From the NCBI RefSeq assembly GCF_007003975.1, contig NZ_VFTC01000043.1, forward strand, positions 1 to 42,325: a DNA stretch of 42,325 nucleotides, in the 5' to 3' direction. Source of the stretch: Mesorhizobium sp. WSM4306 (GTDB lineage: Bacteria; Pseudomonadota; Alphaproteobacteria; Rhizobiales; Rhizobiaceae). The notes under the pieces were generated by a model, which had not been told where the DNA came from, ran no database searches, and saw only the letters and a list, made by a program, of their open reading frames with translations. This document shows positions 1-8,555 of this stretch, piece after piece (position 1 is the stretch's first letter; every line of letters begins with the position of its first letter). The translations under genes and the position numbers were made by a program.

Positions 1-135
1 AGAAGCTCGCTCTGCGCCAAGCCGCATGACCAGCGACATGGCCGCCCCTTTTTGCAGAACTTGACGCACACAACCCGTACGGACTGCGCGAGGTGCTGCC
101 TGCAACTCGGTCGCACTCCATACCCCGAGGTCAAA

Positions 136-320
136 CTAAGAAATGGACACTATCTCAAGTTGGCGGTGCCCTAACTGGACAATCTCGCCAACTCCTGTGC
201 CAATCAGCGCGATGGCAATCGGTGAACCATGCGATATGGAAGCTTGAGACGGGTTGGCCTCTCCTCGCCCACGATGCGGAAGGTTCGTGTGCGGCCATCA
301 ACGGCGCCGAAGGGCATGAA
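136..320 (-). pseudogene. 3' remnant of a GreA/GreB-family gene, frameshifted
   Basis: Read on the minus strand, two frames together give the C-terminal domain of a GreA/GreB-type transcription factor. The upstream part (about 261-320) reads GAVDGRTRTFRIVGEE. The downstream part reads SPIAIALIGTGVGEIVQLG and stops at 136-138. These match the family pattern of 'G.rt.rIVGedEadp' followed by 'SPia.ALiG..vGd.V'. The two parts lie in different frames, so there is an indel near 255-262, and the N-terminal coiled coil is missing. The right edge is approximate, about 320-335. Rnk-type nucleoside diphosphate kinase regulators share this fold and are the main alternative. Positions 1-135 to the left hold nothing I recognise. 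Confidence 0.6.
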
Positions 321-336
321 GCGGCCGGCTACGGTT

Positions 337-430
337 TGGGTCAAGCCGGGCCTGATCGGTCGTGTGAAGCATCTGCGCGGCGAGGAAGACTTGCGCCATT
401 GCTTCGCTGCAGGACTTCAGGGAAGAATGA
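337..430 (+). pseudogene. 3' remnant of an ATP-dependent DNA ligase, frameshifted
   Basis: The plus-strand frame starting at 337 reads WVKPGLIGRVKHLRGEEDLRH, which resembles the C-terminal OB-fold end of rhizobial ATP-dependent DNA ligases. After the His codon at 397-399 one extra base (T400) shifts the frame. Skipping it restores ASLQDFREE and a stop at 428-430, the usual ending of such ligases. The catalytic domain is absent. The fragment abuts the greA-like remnant on the other strand, and both have lost their 5' ends toward each other. The family call comes from memory of the motif, without an alignment. Confidence 0.5.
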
Positions 431-477
431 GCAAGCGCGGGAGTGATTTTCTCTACCATTGGATATAGCCACGCTCG

Positions 478-3400
478 CTAGAACAACTCACGCGCCGCGT
501 GCGCATCCGGGCTATCGTCGAGCTTGCCGACCAGCTCGCCGTGAGGCGCGATAAGTTCACGCGCTTTCTCGACATCTCCACGGCTTCGAAGACAGCGAGC
601 GAGTTCCACAGCGATACGCAGTTGGCCAATCGCGGAACGCTGCAAGGTAGCGACGTTCGCAGCTTCGTGGAGCATCTTCTCGATCTCGTCAGGGCCGCCA
701 CCGCTCCTTTCGCGGATACAGGCTTCGATCCTAAGTACTTCGGCGAGCTGGAAATAGGTTCCGTTGTAGCGGCCGAGTTCGAGGGCAGCTTCAACCGACT
801 TGCGAGCGCTGTCCAGCCTGCCGCTGTCGCCCAGCGCTTCGGCGTAAAGGCCTATCAGATAGGGCAGCCCCATTTCAGCGCCGGTCCGGCGAATGGCAGA
901 TATAGCTTCCTCCATGCCGCGCAGGCCAGCCTCCCGTTCCCCGAGCCGGAATTGCCCCCATCCAACCTGGAACGCGGCTTGGCCGATAAGGAGCGGCAAC
1001 TGGAACTTCTCTGCTATCTGCAGCTCGCTTTCCGCCGCCCGAAGCGCGGCCGCAGGCTCACCCGCGAACATATGGAGGTAGCTGGTCCCCCAATACGCAA
1101 GTGCCATGCTCAGCGGATGCTCGAAACGTCCGGCGAGTCCGATTGCGTCTTCGCATCTTAGCCTTGCCTTATCCGGCTCGCCGGCCAGCCAGGCTGACAA
1201 TCCCGCGAAGCAGCGGCAGCAGACGCCCGGGTCATGACCGGAGTATTTGTACGTCAGATAATGATCGCGGTCGGGGTCGTAGAGGCCGATGGCGCGTTCC
1301 GCATGGCCATGGGCCGCCGCCGTCTCCCCAAGGAAGAAATTGTTGGTCCAGAACATGTGCTCGGTTTCGATCGCGAGACCGGGATCGCTGTCGTCCTTAA
1401 CCATGCCAGCCCATCGGCAGGCGAGTTCCTGCGCCGCTGCCGGCTTACCGCTAAGCATGTAGTATTGGGCTCTCCCGCGCAGCGCGGTGAACAGACGCGC
1501 CTGGTCGCCGATCTTGCCGCAAAGTTCCTCGGCACGCTCGAATGCGGCGAGCACTTCGGTCGCACCCCAACCACGGGCCGCCATGAGGGCCACGCCCCTC
1601 GCGAGCTGGAACTCGATCTCTTGCTCATCGGCGTCGGCGACATCGTTGCTCCTCAGCAGCCTGACCCCAAGGTCCAGCTGCTCAAGTGCACTGACGTGCG
1701 CCGACCGCCTGATCGCCTTGCGAGCCGAGATCAGAAGATAGCCGACGGCTTCGTCCCAGAGTTGAGCCTGTTGCGCGTGTCTGGCCAGGCGTTCGCTGTG
1801 CTCCTCAAGCCGGTCCGCGTAATGGGCCTTCAGTTCGGCAAGCGCAGTTCTGTGGAGCTCGATGAGCGCCGACGATACGATACGTCCTGACACAGCAGTT
1901 CGGATGAGGACGTGCTTGAAGCGGACGAAAGCCTCGGGAAAAACCTGAAGCTCCACCAGGAGATCGGCCTTCTTCAAATTCTGGAGGGCGGCATCGAAGC
2001 GCAGGCTCGACAGCGCCGCCATCCTTCGTAGCAAGGGCACCGGAATCTCTCCGCCGAAGATCGAGGCGACCTCGGCCACCCGCTTCGCGTCCTTGTCGAG
2101 ACGTTCGAAGCGAGCGTCGACGATCGTCTGGATACTCGCCGAAACGACGATCTCGTCGACCTCGCCAGAAGGCCGGTAGCGGCCCGGCTCCCCTTCCAGC
2201 TTGCCGGTCTCGGCGAGGGCGTGGACGGTCTCTTCCAGGAACAATGCATTGCCCTTGCACGCATCCGAGACCGCGCCGCGGAGCCGCTCGAGCTCAGGGT
2301 CCCTGCCAACCAGGTAGTCAAGAAATGCTGCTGCTTCGGCCGTATTGAAGGCCGGCAGGCGGATTTCGGAAGGTCCTGCAGCGGCGAAGGCACCGCGATC
2401 GTATTCGGGCCGACAGGTCAGGATAAGCAGGCAGCGGACAGTGGGCAGTGCCTGCGCCAGCCGCACCAGGACCCCCTCACTCTCGGCGTCTATCCAATGA
2501 AGGTCCTCGACCAGGAGAACGACGGGCTTCCTGCGGCCAAGGAAGAGCAGAAGCCCAACCGCTGCTTCCTGCATGCGCCGGGATCGCTCCTGGCCAGAAA
2601 TGATAGCCCAGTTCGGATCCTGAACGGGCAGCTCCATGACTGCCATGATCGGATCGAGGAGCCGCTCATCGAAGCCTTGCGCGCTTTGCGCGGCCAGTAT
2701 CTTTTCGATTGCGATCGGCGGCGCTTCGGTGTCGCCCACGCCGAACAGGGTTTGCAGCAGCTTCCGAATTACGACGAAGCCGCTGCGCAGGTCCGTTTCG
2801 AGTGCGCCGACCTCCAGATTCTCAGCGTCATCGTGAGGGATGGCGCCAACGAATTCATGCGTGACACGCGACTTGCCGTGACCGGGATCGCCGACCACGA
2901 AAACCGTCTGACCTTCGCCGTCGAATACGTCATGCCAGGCCTTGTTCAGAATCTGCAGCTGCATCTCGCGGCCGACGAAAGGCGACAGCTGCGTTTCGGC
3001 GCGCAACTGCCAGCGCGAGCGGCCCCGCCTGATCTCGCTCACTTCAAAGAGCCGCTGGTTCTTCGGGTATTCCGACAGAAGTGGCGCTGCCAGCGCTTCC
3101 ATGCTGACGAAGCCGCCAGCCGATGCCCGGGTCCTGGCGGTTGCCACCACGAGATCGCGCCCCAACGCCTGGCTCAGCGTATGGGCCACGGACACCGGCC
3201 CGCCGCGCACCTCCAAAGCCCGGTCACGTGCCGGGCCGACGATCACGATGCCTGTGTCCAGGGCAGCACGAACGCCGGTCATCCAATCGCCGTGGCGCAG
3301 CGCGAGCTCGCGCAACGCGAGTGCGGTCCGGCAGGCAAGCGCTGCATGTCCTTCGAGCGGCTCGGGCGCGCCGAACGACGCGACCAGCTCGTTCTCAGAA

Positions 3401-5169
3401 ATCGCCAGAACCGTTCCTCCGTTGTCGCGCACGAGTGCGGTGGCCTGCGTGAGGAAAGGATCGACCCGCTCCAGCGCGAGGTCGGGAGGCAGGCTCTCCA
3501 TCACCGGTTCGGCGTATTGGAAATCGGCGCACAGGATCGTTGCCTGTCGCCGGGTCCTCGGGTCGACCGCAACGACCGTTTGCGCCTGAAGCACTTCGTT
3601 TGCAAATGCCGACGCCTCAACGACAAAGGTGCGGAACGCGGGTTCCTCGGCAAGCAGGATATGATTGGCGCTGTCCAGTTCGACGAACCGGGCGCCGGGG
3701 ATCGTTCTGGCGAGCTCCAGGCCTTCTGAGAGGGGCGCGACCCGGTCGCCGTTGGCATGCATGACAAGCGCTGGCACTTGCAGCCGCTCAAGCGATCGCG
3801 ATATGTCAACGTCGGCAAAGGCAAAGCTCAACCGCAACGCATTTTCGGGCGTGAGTGTCCGGCGCTGCAACTCGTTGAACCAATCCATCTGCACGCGATT
3901 GGCGCCCGGTACGAACAGGTTGGTGAACATTTGGCGGAACAGCGGGTCGTCCTGACCCCAACCCTTGCGCATCAACTCGGCGATCGCTTCGCGCCTGACT
4001 ATCTCCGCTCCATTCCCACGCGCTCGCCATCCACGAACATATCCCCCCCAAATCAAGAGGCCCGCGACCTTCTCGGGATGGCGAATGGCGTATTCGACCG
4101 AGAAAGCACAGCCTTGCGATATTCCAAGGAGGACGAAACGGTCGAGGCCCACAGCCTCTACGACGCATTCGAGATCGTCGACGAAGGTATCGAAAGAAAC
4201 ATCCTCGCAAACTGTGTCGGAAAGGCCGTTCAGGCGCCCGTCATAGCGCACGAGCGTGAAGCCGCTGGACAGGGCATCGATCCAATGTCCCCAAACCGGG
4301 CTCTCCCAATCGAAATCCAGATGGGACATCCAGTGGGAGGCGCGCACGATTGGCGGCCCGGACCCACTGATGGCATAGGCGATCCGGGTCCCATCACGGG
4401 AGTTGACGTAGCGTATCTGCTGCTTGTCTGACGAAACCTTCGTCGAAGGCGACAGTGTGAGATCGCGCGCAGGCTCCGGCACCAGAGGTTCCTTTGACGG
4501 CCGGCTGCCAGGTCCGGTGGTCGTGCCAGTTGCGATCGGGCGAGCGGTGACGGCAATACGGGCCTGCTCGTTAATGCGGGCGATCTCGTCTGCTAGATCA
4601 TCGTCCGGAAGAAGTGACTGCAACGTGTGCAGGTGGGGAAGCGCCCGCTCAGGCTCGTCGCCAAGGCGATCGATCAGGGCGCGTAGCGCCTTCAGGCGCA
4701 GAATCTCGGTCTCGTTCGAGCAGTACACACGCCAGGCTTCGAACGCCTGGCAGCGAGGCAGATTGAGATCCGACAAGAACGTTCCGGCGAAAGCCGCGAC
4801 GATTGCTTCCAGACGCTCGGTGGGCAGCGAACCAACCGCATCGGCCGACAGGCCCCTGATCAGATCGTAATCGAGCCAGATTGATCCCGGCTTCAGTTGG
4901 ACCACGTTGCGATCGGCCGCAAGCCGGGTCTCGCCGTCGGCGTTTAGGATCTGGCGCAGCTTCGAAAGGCTCCAACGCAGCGCGCCCCGAGGATCATCAG
5001 GGACGTCCCAGAACATCTCGCAAAGCCACTCGCGGCGCTGCTGCTTTTGCTGCACGGCCAGATAGGCGAGTAACGCCCGCGTCTTGCGCGATTGCGTCAG
5101 GGCCACAGGCTCGCCGTCACGGCGAACCGTGAGGTCGCCAAAGACCCTTACTTCGAAAGCCGAGCTCAA
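478..5169 (-). CDS. Giant multidomain regulator: SARP/BTAD, alpha/beta-hydrolase, cyclase-like, AAA ATPase, TPR
   Basis: The product has 1563 residues. Residues 1-100 form an OmpR/SARP-type winged helix (FGDLTVRRDGEPV, then ALRWSLSKLRQIL), followed to about 205 by a BTAD-type helical region. Residues 255-525 are an alpha/beta-hydrolase with a complete-looking triad: Ser351 in GISQG, Asp in NGDRV and His in ANHIL. Residues 540-710 resemble a class III cyclase, but the second metal-binding motif (normally GDG) reads SEN, so catalysis is doubtful. A STAND/AAA-type ATPase follows, with Walker A GDPGHGKS near 760-767 and Walker B VVLLVEDLHW. TPR-like helices run from about 1130 to the end. The start codon is TTG, and no better start is evident. 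The role is inferred as a ligand-sensing transcription activator. It lies 119 bp downstream of the redox operon on the same strand, so cotranscription or local control is plausible. Confidence 0.85.
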   Translation of the reverse strand: MSSAFEVRVFGDLTVRRDGEPVALTQSRKTRALLAYLAVQQKQQRREWLCEMFWDVPDDPRGALRWSLSKLRQILNADGETRLAADRNVVQLKPGSIWLDYDLIRGLSADAVGSLPTERLEAIVAAFAGTFLSDLNLPRCQAFEAWRVYCSNETEILRLKALRALIDRLGDEPERALPHLHTLQSLLPDDDLADEIARINEQARIAVTARPIATGTTTGPGSRPSKEPLVPEPARDLTLSPSTKVSSDKQQIRYVNSRDGTRIAYAISGSGPPIVRASHWMSHLDFDWESPVWGHWIDALSSGFTLVRYDGRLNGLSDTVCEDVSFDTFVDDLECVVEAVGLDRFVLLGISQGCAFSVEYAIRHPEKVAGLLIWGGYVRGWRARGNGAEIVRREAIAELMRKGWGQDDPLFRQMFTNLFVPGANRVQMDWFNELQRRTLTPENALRLSFAFADVDISRSLERLQVPALVMHANGDRVAPLSEGLELARTIPGARFVELDSANHILLAEEPAFRTFVVEASAFANEVLQAQTVVAVDPRTRRQATILCADFQYAEPVMESLPPDLALERVDPFLTQATALVRDNGGTVLAISENELVASFGAPEPLEGHAALACRTALALRELALRHGDWMTGVRAALDTGIVIVGPARDRALEVRGGPVSVAHTLSQALGRDLVVATARTRASAGGFVSMEALAAPLLSEYPKNQRLFEVSEIRRGRSRWQLRAETQLSPFVGREMQLQILNKAWHDVFDGEGQTVFVVGDPGHGKSRVTHEFVGAIPHDDAENLEVGALETDLRSGFVVIRKLLQTLFGVGDTEAPPIAIEKILAAQSAQGFDERLLDPIMAVMELPVQDPNWAIISGQERSRRMQEAAVGLLLFLGRRKPVVLLVEDLHWIDAESEGVLVRLAQALPTVRCLLILTCRPEYDRGAFAAAGPSEIRLPAFNTAEAAAFLDYLVGRDPELERLRGAVSDACKGNALFLEETVHALAETGKLEGEPGRYRPSGEVDEIVVSASIQTIVDARFERLDKDAKRVAEVASIFGGEIPVPLLRRMAALSSLRFDAALQNLKKADLLVELQVFPEAFVRFKHVLIRTAVSGRIVSSALIELHRTALAELKAHYADRLEEHSERLARHAQQAQLWDEAVGYLLISARKAIRRSAHVSALEQLDLGVRLLRSNDVADADEQEIEFQLARGVALMAARGWGATEVLAAFERAEELCGKIGDQARLFTALRGRAQYYMLSGKPAAAQELACRWAGMVKDDSDPGLAIETEHMFWTNNFFLGETAAAHGHAERAIGLYDPDRDHYLTYKYSGHDPGVCCRCFAGLSAWLAGEPDKARLRCEDAIGLAGRFEHPLSMALAYWGTSYLHMFAGEPAAALRAAESELQIAEKFQLPLLIGQAAFQVGWGQFRLGEREAGLRGMEEAISAIRRTGAEMGLPYLIGLYAEALGDSGRLDSARKSVEAALELGRYNGTYFQLAEVLRIEACIRERSGGGPDEIEKMLHEAANVATLQRSAIGQLRIAVELARCLRSRGDVEKARELIAPHGELVGKLDDSPDAHAARELF

Positions 5170-5288
5170 TCCGGTTATCCTAACCGTATGGTCCGCCTTA
5201 CATTAGCGACGAAGCATTTGGGTTCGCAACACCCAAACCGATGGCGGGCGTGTCTTCACGCCCGCCATCGCATTCGACCCGGACTCCG

Positions 5289-5444
5289 TCACCGGATCTC
5301 AGCCCTGCGAGCGATCTCGCAAAGGCGTCTGAAGTTAACCACCCGGTCGAGGTGCTCCCGGACTGCCTCGAGCGGCGGACCCTTGCGGATGTCCTTCCAC
5401 AGCGTGGATGGTGGGGTTGCATAGATACCGAATGAGATGTTCAT
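5289..5444 (-). CDS. Small conserved-looking protein, 51 residues
   Basis: The reading frame begins MNISFGIYATPPSTLW and ends RRAEIR. A strong ribosome site AAGGAG lies 7 nt before the ATG, inside a 14-bp segment (5451-5464) identical to the one before the MaoC gene (6019-6032). It is the last gene of the minus-strand redox operon, 121 bp after the MaoC stop. The protein is basic toward the C-terminus and has no signal peptide or membrane segment. I do not recognise a family. The strong ribosome site and the operon position are the main evidence that it is real. Confidence 0.6.
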   Translation of the reverse strand: MNISFGIYATPPSTLWKDIRKGPPLEAVREHLDRVVNFRRLCEIARRAEIR

Positions 5445-5450
5445 AAATTG

Positions 5451-5464
5451 GCTCCTTGGTTTGC
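5451..5464 (-). repeat. 14-bp leader repeat with ribosome site, copy 1
   Basis: Read on the minus strand, GCAAACCAAGGAGC precedes the 51-residue gene and contains its Shine-Dalgarno sequence. The same 14 bases precede the MaoC gene at 6019-6032. This suggests a short duplicated leader or matched translation levels within the operon. Confidence 0.6.
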
Positions 5465-5565
5465 AGCGGACCATTCCGCTAAGTTCCTCGAACATGCGGT
5501 CCGCCCGTTGGAGACAGCGTGTGGGAGAGCATGGAAATGCGAAGCCGCCCGGCAGCCTATGGCGG

Positions 5566-6012
5566 CTAATTGAGCGGCACAGTGTAGGTCGTTGCCGTGC
5601 CGGACAGGCAAATCTCGCCTGCCGAGTTTGCGACGGTGGTTGACAGCGTGCAGATCGGCTTGTCTTCCCGCACGCTAAGCACCTGCGCGCGTGCGACGAT
5701 CTCCTCGCCGATACCGACGGCCTTGAGGAACTTCCACTCGACGCCAAGAAAGACGCTGCCGGGTCCCGGTAAGTCCTCGGCGACCAGAGCATTGAGAAGA
5801 CCGGAAGTGACACCGCCCTGAACTATGAGACGGCCGAATACGGTGCGGGCGGATAGGACATCATCGTAGTGGAGTGGGTTTCTGTCGCCGGTCATGTCGC
5901 TGAACGCAATGATGTCGCTAGCCCGAGTGACGCGCCTTCGCTCTGCACTGGCCCCGACTTCCGGTTGTCCGAACCGGACTCCGGACCATCCGGATGGTTT
6001 GATTGTTTGCAT
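5566..6012 (-). CDS. MaoC-family (R)-specific enoyl-CoA hydratase-like protein
   Basis: This 148-residue hot-dog-fold protein carries the hydratase-2 motif as FSDMTGDRNPLHYDD (about residues 37-51), with the catalytic Asp and His of the family in place, then FGRLIVQGG. Family members hydrate trans-2-enoyl-CoA to (R)-3-hydroxyacyl-CoA, or act on related thioesters. The length is typical of single-domain members. The ATG is preceded by AAGGAG at 7 nt. It begins 24 bp after the FAD oxidoreductase stop, so the two are surely cotranscribed. The flavin enzymes upstream suggest a catabolic or modifying pathway with an acyl-CoA-like intermediate, but the substrate is unknown. Confidence 0.88.
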   Translation of the reverse strand: MQTIKPSGWSGVRFGQPEVGASAERRRVTRASDIIAFSDMTGDRNPLHYDDVLSARTVFGRLIVQGGVTSGLLNALVAEDLPGPGSVFLGVEWKFLKAVGIGEEIVARAQVLSVREDKPICTLSTTVANSAGEICLSGTATTYTVPLN

Positions 6013-6018
6013 TGCCTT

Positions 6019-6032
6019 GCTCCTTGGTTTGC
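6019..6032 (-). repeat. 14-bp leader repeat with ribosome site, copy 2
   Basis: This is identical to 5451-5464 and places AAGGAG 7 nt before the MaoC ATG. Confidence 0.6.
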
Positions 6033-6035
6033 GTG

Positions 6036-7247
6036 TCAGATTGCCTCTGCCTGCGAGGCCCGTAGTCCTTGCGGGAGAGGCGGGACCTCGCGATCGCGCG
6101 CCGCCCGGGCCAAGAGCACAGCGACCTCGGATTTCATCGCCTCGCTGAAGCGCCTGTGGCGTTCAGGTAGCTCTTCGAGGGACCAGTCGAAGGCACCGAT
6201 GGCGTCCGTGGTCTCAAGGATGGGCAGTGCGAGGCTGTCGCGTATTTCCTGGAACTCCCACAATGCGGACTCGCGATTTGAAAGGATTGCAGTCGCGGCC
6301 CCTTCGGCATCACGCAGGGCGTCGGACATACCATGCGAGGTCAGCGGATCGCGGAAGAAGCCGGCATCGCCGACCAGCATCCAGCCAGGGCCGTATGCCT
6401 GCCGCAATCGGCCTGGTGTGCCGCGGAAGGCCTTCAGACGTTTGCCACCATTGCCGAGGACCGGCGATCCCAAGCCGGGTGCCAGCGCTGCCAGGGCAAG
6501 CTGTGCGGCGGAAAGATCGAAACGGAACTCCGCGTCAAACCGCTCGGTCGGAACGGATGCGACGATACAGGCAAGCCCGTCATTCGTCGGGATCACGCCG
6601 CCGGATAGGTTCCGGCCGAAATACCAGTGGTATCCCGAGAACGCCGGCGCGGGGGCGTAGGCGAAGACATGTGCCACCGAGCACCGCCCCTGCACCAGCG
6701 TCCGTGCCTCGACCTTGCGAGCGATAAACGAGCCGAGCCCGTCTGCTCCAACCACGATATCGGCCCTTATCTCGCGAGTTTGGCCGGCGGCATCCCTGAA
6801 CGTGACGCCGCGTACACGGCCATGTGAGTCGAACACGAGATCATGGACCGCAGTGTCATGCAGAACCGTCGCGCCCGCCGCGCGTGCCGCGTCGATCAGC
6901 ATGCGGTCAAGTACCGTGCGGCGTGGAGCGATCAGGCCCGGCATATTTGGCTCGGCCCGTATGGGCACCGTGACCTCCTGCTCGCCATAGTGAAAAGTGG
7001 TAGACCCGATCACTGGCGCGCCGCTTTCAATCAACGGTTGGAGCAGGCCCCAGCGCGAGAGCTGGATGACGGCTGGTCGCATCAGTGCGTGTGTAGACAG
7101 CGTGTCAGATCCATAGGACTGGCGGTCGACTGCCAGCACCCGCAATCCTGCCCGGGAGAGCAGCATTGCCGTCGAGGCTCCGGCGCAGCGCGCGCCGACG
7201 ATGATAGCGTCGTAGTGAGAATGTGCGGGGACGACGTTGGAAAGCAT
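6036..7247 (-). CDS. FAD-dependent oxidoreductase/monooxygenase (geranylgeranyl-reductase-like)
   Basis: The product has 403 residues. It opens with a Rossmann FAD motif (YDAIIVGARCAGASTAML), followed by VVGADG in mid-protein and GDAGFFRDPLTSHGMSDAL near residue 310, the usual three FAD contacts of group A flavoprotein monooxygenases and related reductases. The ATG at 7247 was chosen over upstream starts because AAGGA lies just before it, at the end of the preceding gene. Longer versions would overlap that gene. It starts 10 bp after the flavin monooxygenase stop and is third in the operon. It probably oxidises or reduces a hydrophobic substrate with NAD(P)H; the substrate cannot be told. Confidence 0.85.
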   Translation of the reverse strand: MLSNVVPAHSHYDAIIVGARCAGASTAMLLSRAGLRVLAVDRQSYGSDTLSTHALMRPAVIQLSRWGLLQPLIESGAPVIGSTTFHYGEQEVTVPIRAEPNMPGLIAPRRTVLDRMLIDAARAAGATVLHDTAVHDLVFDSHGRVRGVTFRDAAGQTREIRADIVVGADGLGSFIARKVEARTLVQGRCSVAHVFAYAPAPAFSGYHWYFGRNLSGGVIPTNDGLACIVASVPTERFDAEFRFDLSAAQLALAALAPGLGSPVLGNGGKRLKAFRGTPGRLRQAYGPGWMLVGDAGFFRDPLTSHGMSDALRDAEGAATAILSNRESALWEFQEIRDSLALPILETTDAIGAFDWSLEELPERHRRFSEAMKSEVAVLLARAARDREVPPLPQGLRASQAEAI

Positions 7248-7257
7248 CGGTATGTCC

Positions 7258-8490
7258 TTATGCTGCCTTGAGGCCGCTCTGACCGAGATAGTGTGAGACA
7301 TGGTCGGCGATCGCTTGCGCGTCCGGCCCAACGCCTCCAATGAAATTGGAATCGCGCTTGCGCAGAAAGCGGAAGCCAAGCGCGTAAAGGCCGGCGATGA
7401 TTGTTATCCCGTCCTTGTGGGCCAGTTCGCCATCGGCGGTGAAGGCCGGCAGTTTCAGCCATGGAAACGAGCGGCTGTAGCCGGTCGCCCATATAATGGT
7501 GCCGATGATGCCGTCCGCGAACGACAAGCGCTTGAGGCAGCTCGTCGGCACCTCGATCGGGGCGGGGGCGCAGGCCATGGATTTGTGACCCGCGAACTGG
7601 TCGACCTGGCGAAGGAGCCGCTCCTGCTTGGCGTCCGCCGCCGTGACGCTATCTTTGAGATCATCGGCAAAGCCAATTGTCCCGTTCGAGATGCCATTCA
7701 ACCGCCCGGTGAGTTCGACTCCGATGCCCTGAAGGGTCGCCAGATCGACATTGGAGCGATCCGCCCGACCGGCAAGTTGAAGTGAAGGCTGTCGTCTGGC
7801 GCTGTCGGGATCCGTCAAATCGTCCAGCCGCTGGGACATGAATCCCATATGGTAAAGCCACCAGAAGATATCCTTGTCTCGCCAGATGCGCGGCAAACGC
7901 GTGTGCTTCCCTACGGACAGGATTACGCGTCTGCCACTGCGTCGTAGCTCGTCGGCTATCTGGACGCCCGACGACGATGCGCCGACAACCAGCACGCCGC
8001 CCGACGCAAGCTGGTTGGGACTTTGGTACTGCGAAGCATGGATGCTGACCGGTTGGTCCGCGCCGGTATGCGGCGGGAAGGGCATGCTTGGCACGTCACA
8101 ATGGCCGGTGGCCACAACGACGACTTTCGCCGACCAGTCGCCTGCGGTCGTCCGCAGCCTAAAGCCTTGCCCATCCTGTTCGCACGACAAGACATCGACG
8201 TGCGGGCGCACCGGCGCTTGCGATTGATGGGCATAGCCAACCAGGGTTTCCACAAACGCGTCGCGGCTCATGTAGCCGTCGGGTTCGGAGCCACAATAGG
8301 GGGAGCCTGGCAGCGCGTTCAGCCAATTGGGCGTCAAAAGGCGGAGCGAACGCCATGTCGAGGACCGCCACCGTTCGCCAATGCGCCCGCGCTCCAGAAC
8401 GACATGCGAGATCCCGCGTTTTCGAAGGCAATGGCTCAAGGCGATGCCCGCCTGGCCAGCGCCGACGATGACAACGTCAGCCTGTTCCAT
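7258..8490 (-). CDS. Flavin-containing monooxygenase (CzcO/FMO type)
   Basis: This 410-residue enzyme has two dinucleotide-binding motifs: VVIVGAGQAGIALSH at the N-terminus for FAD, and VLVVGASSSGVQIADEL near residue 165 for NADPH. The segment ATGHCDVP followed by HASQY resembles the FMO/Baeyer-Villiger fingerprint. IIWATGY near the C-terminus is also typical. The reading frame stays open to 9252, but the upstream part overlaps the OsmC gene in another frame, so the ATG at 8490, where the FAD motif begins, is taken as the start. It follows OsmC by 65 bp. The likely reaction is N-, S- or Baeyer-Villiger-type oxygenation of an unknown substrate. Confidence 0.87.
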   Translation of the reverse strand: MEQADVVIVGAGQAGIALSHCLRKRGISHVVLERGRIGERWRSSTWRSLRLLTPNWLNALPGSPYCGSEPDGYMSRDAFVETLVGYAHQSQAPVRPHVDVLSCEQDGQGFRLRTTAGDWSAKVVVVATGHCDVPSMPFPPHTGADQPVSIHASQYQSPNQLASGGVLVVGASSSGVQIADELRRSGRRVILSVGKHTRLPRIWRDKDIFWWLYHMGFMSQRLDDLTDPDSARRQPSLQLAGRADRSNVDLATLQGIGVELTGRLNGISNGTIGFADDLKDSVTAADAKQERLLRQVDQFAGHKSMACAPAPIEVPTSCLKRLSFADGIIGTIIWATGYSRSFPWLKLPAFTADGELAHKDGITIIAGLYALGFRFLRKRDSNFIGGVGPDAQAIADHVSHYLGQSGLKAA

Positions 8491-8555
8491 ATTGTTTCCA
8501 TCAGTTTTGGAGGACGACGGTTCAGACACCCGTCCGAACCGTCTTTCCGGGTGGA

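Noticed and set aside
93..446. Plus-strand frame of 117 codons across the broken genes
   Set aside because: Its translation has no family signal, whereas the other two readings give GreA-like and ligase-like ends.
2221..3729. Open frame of 502 codons opposite the giant regulator
   Set aside because: It has no recognisable domain and no ribosome site, and lies opposite the ATPase and cyclase-like region, which is clearly coding.
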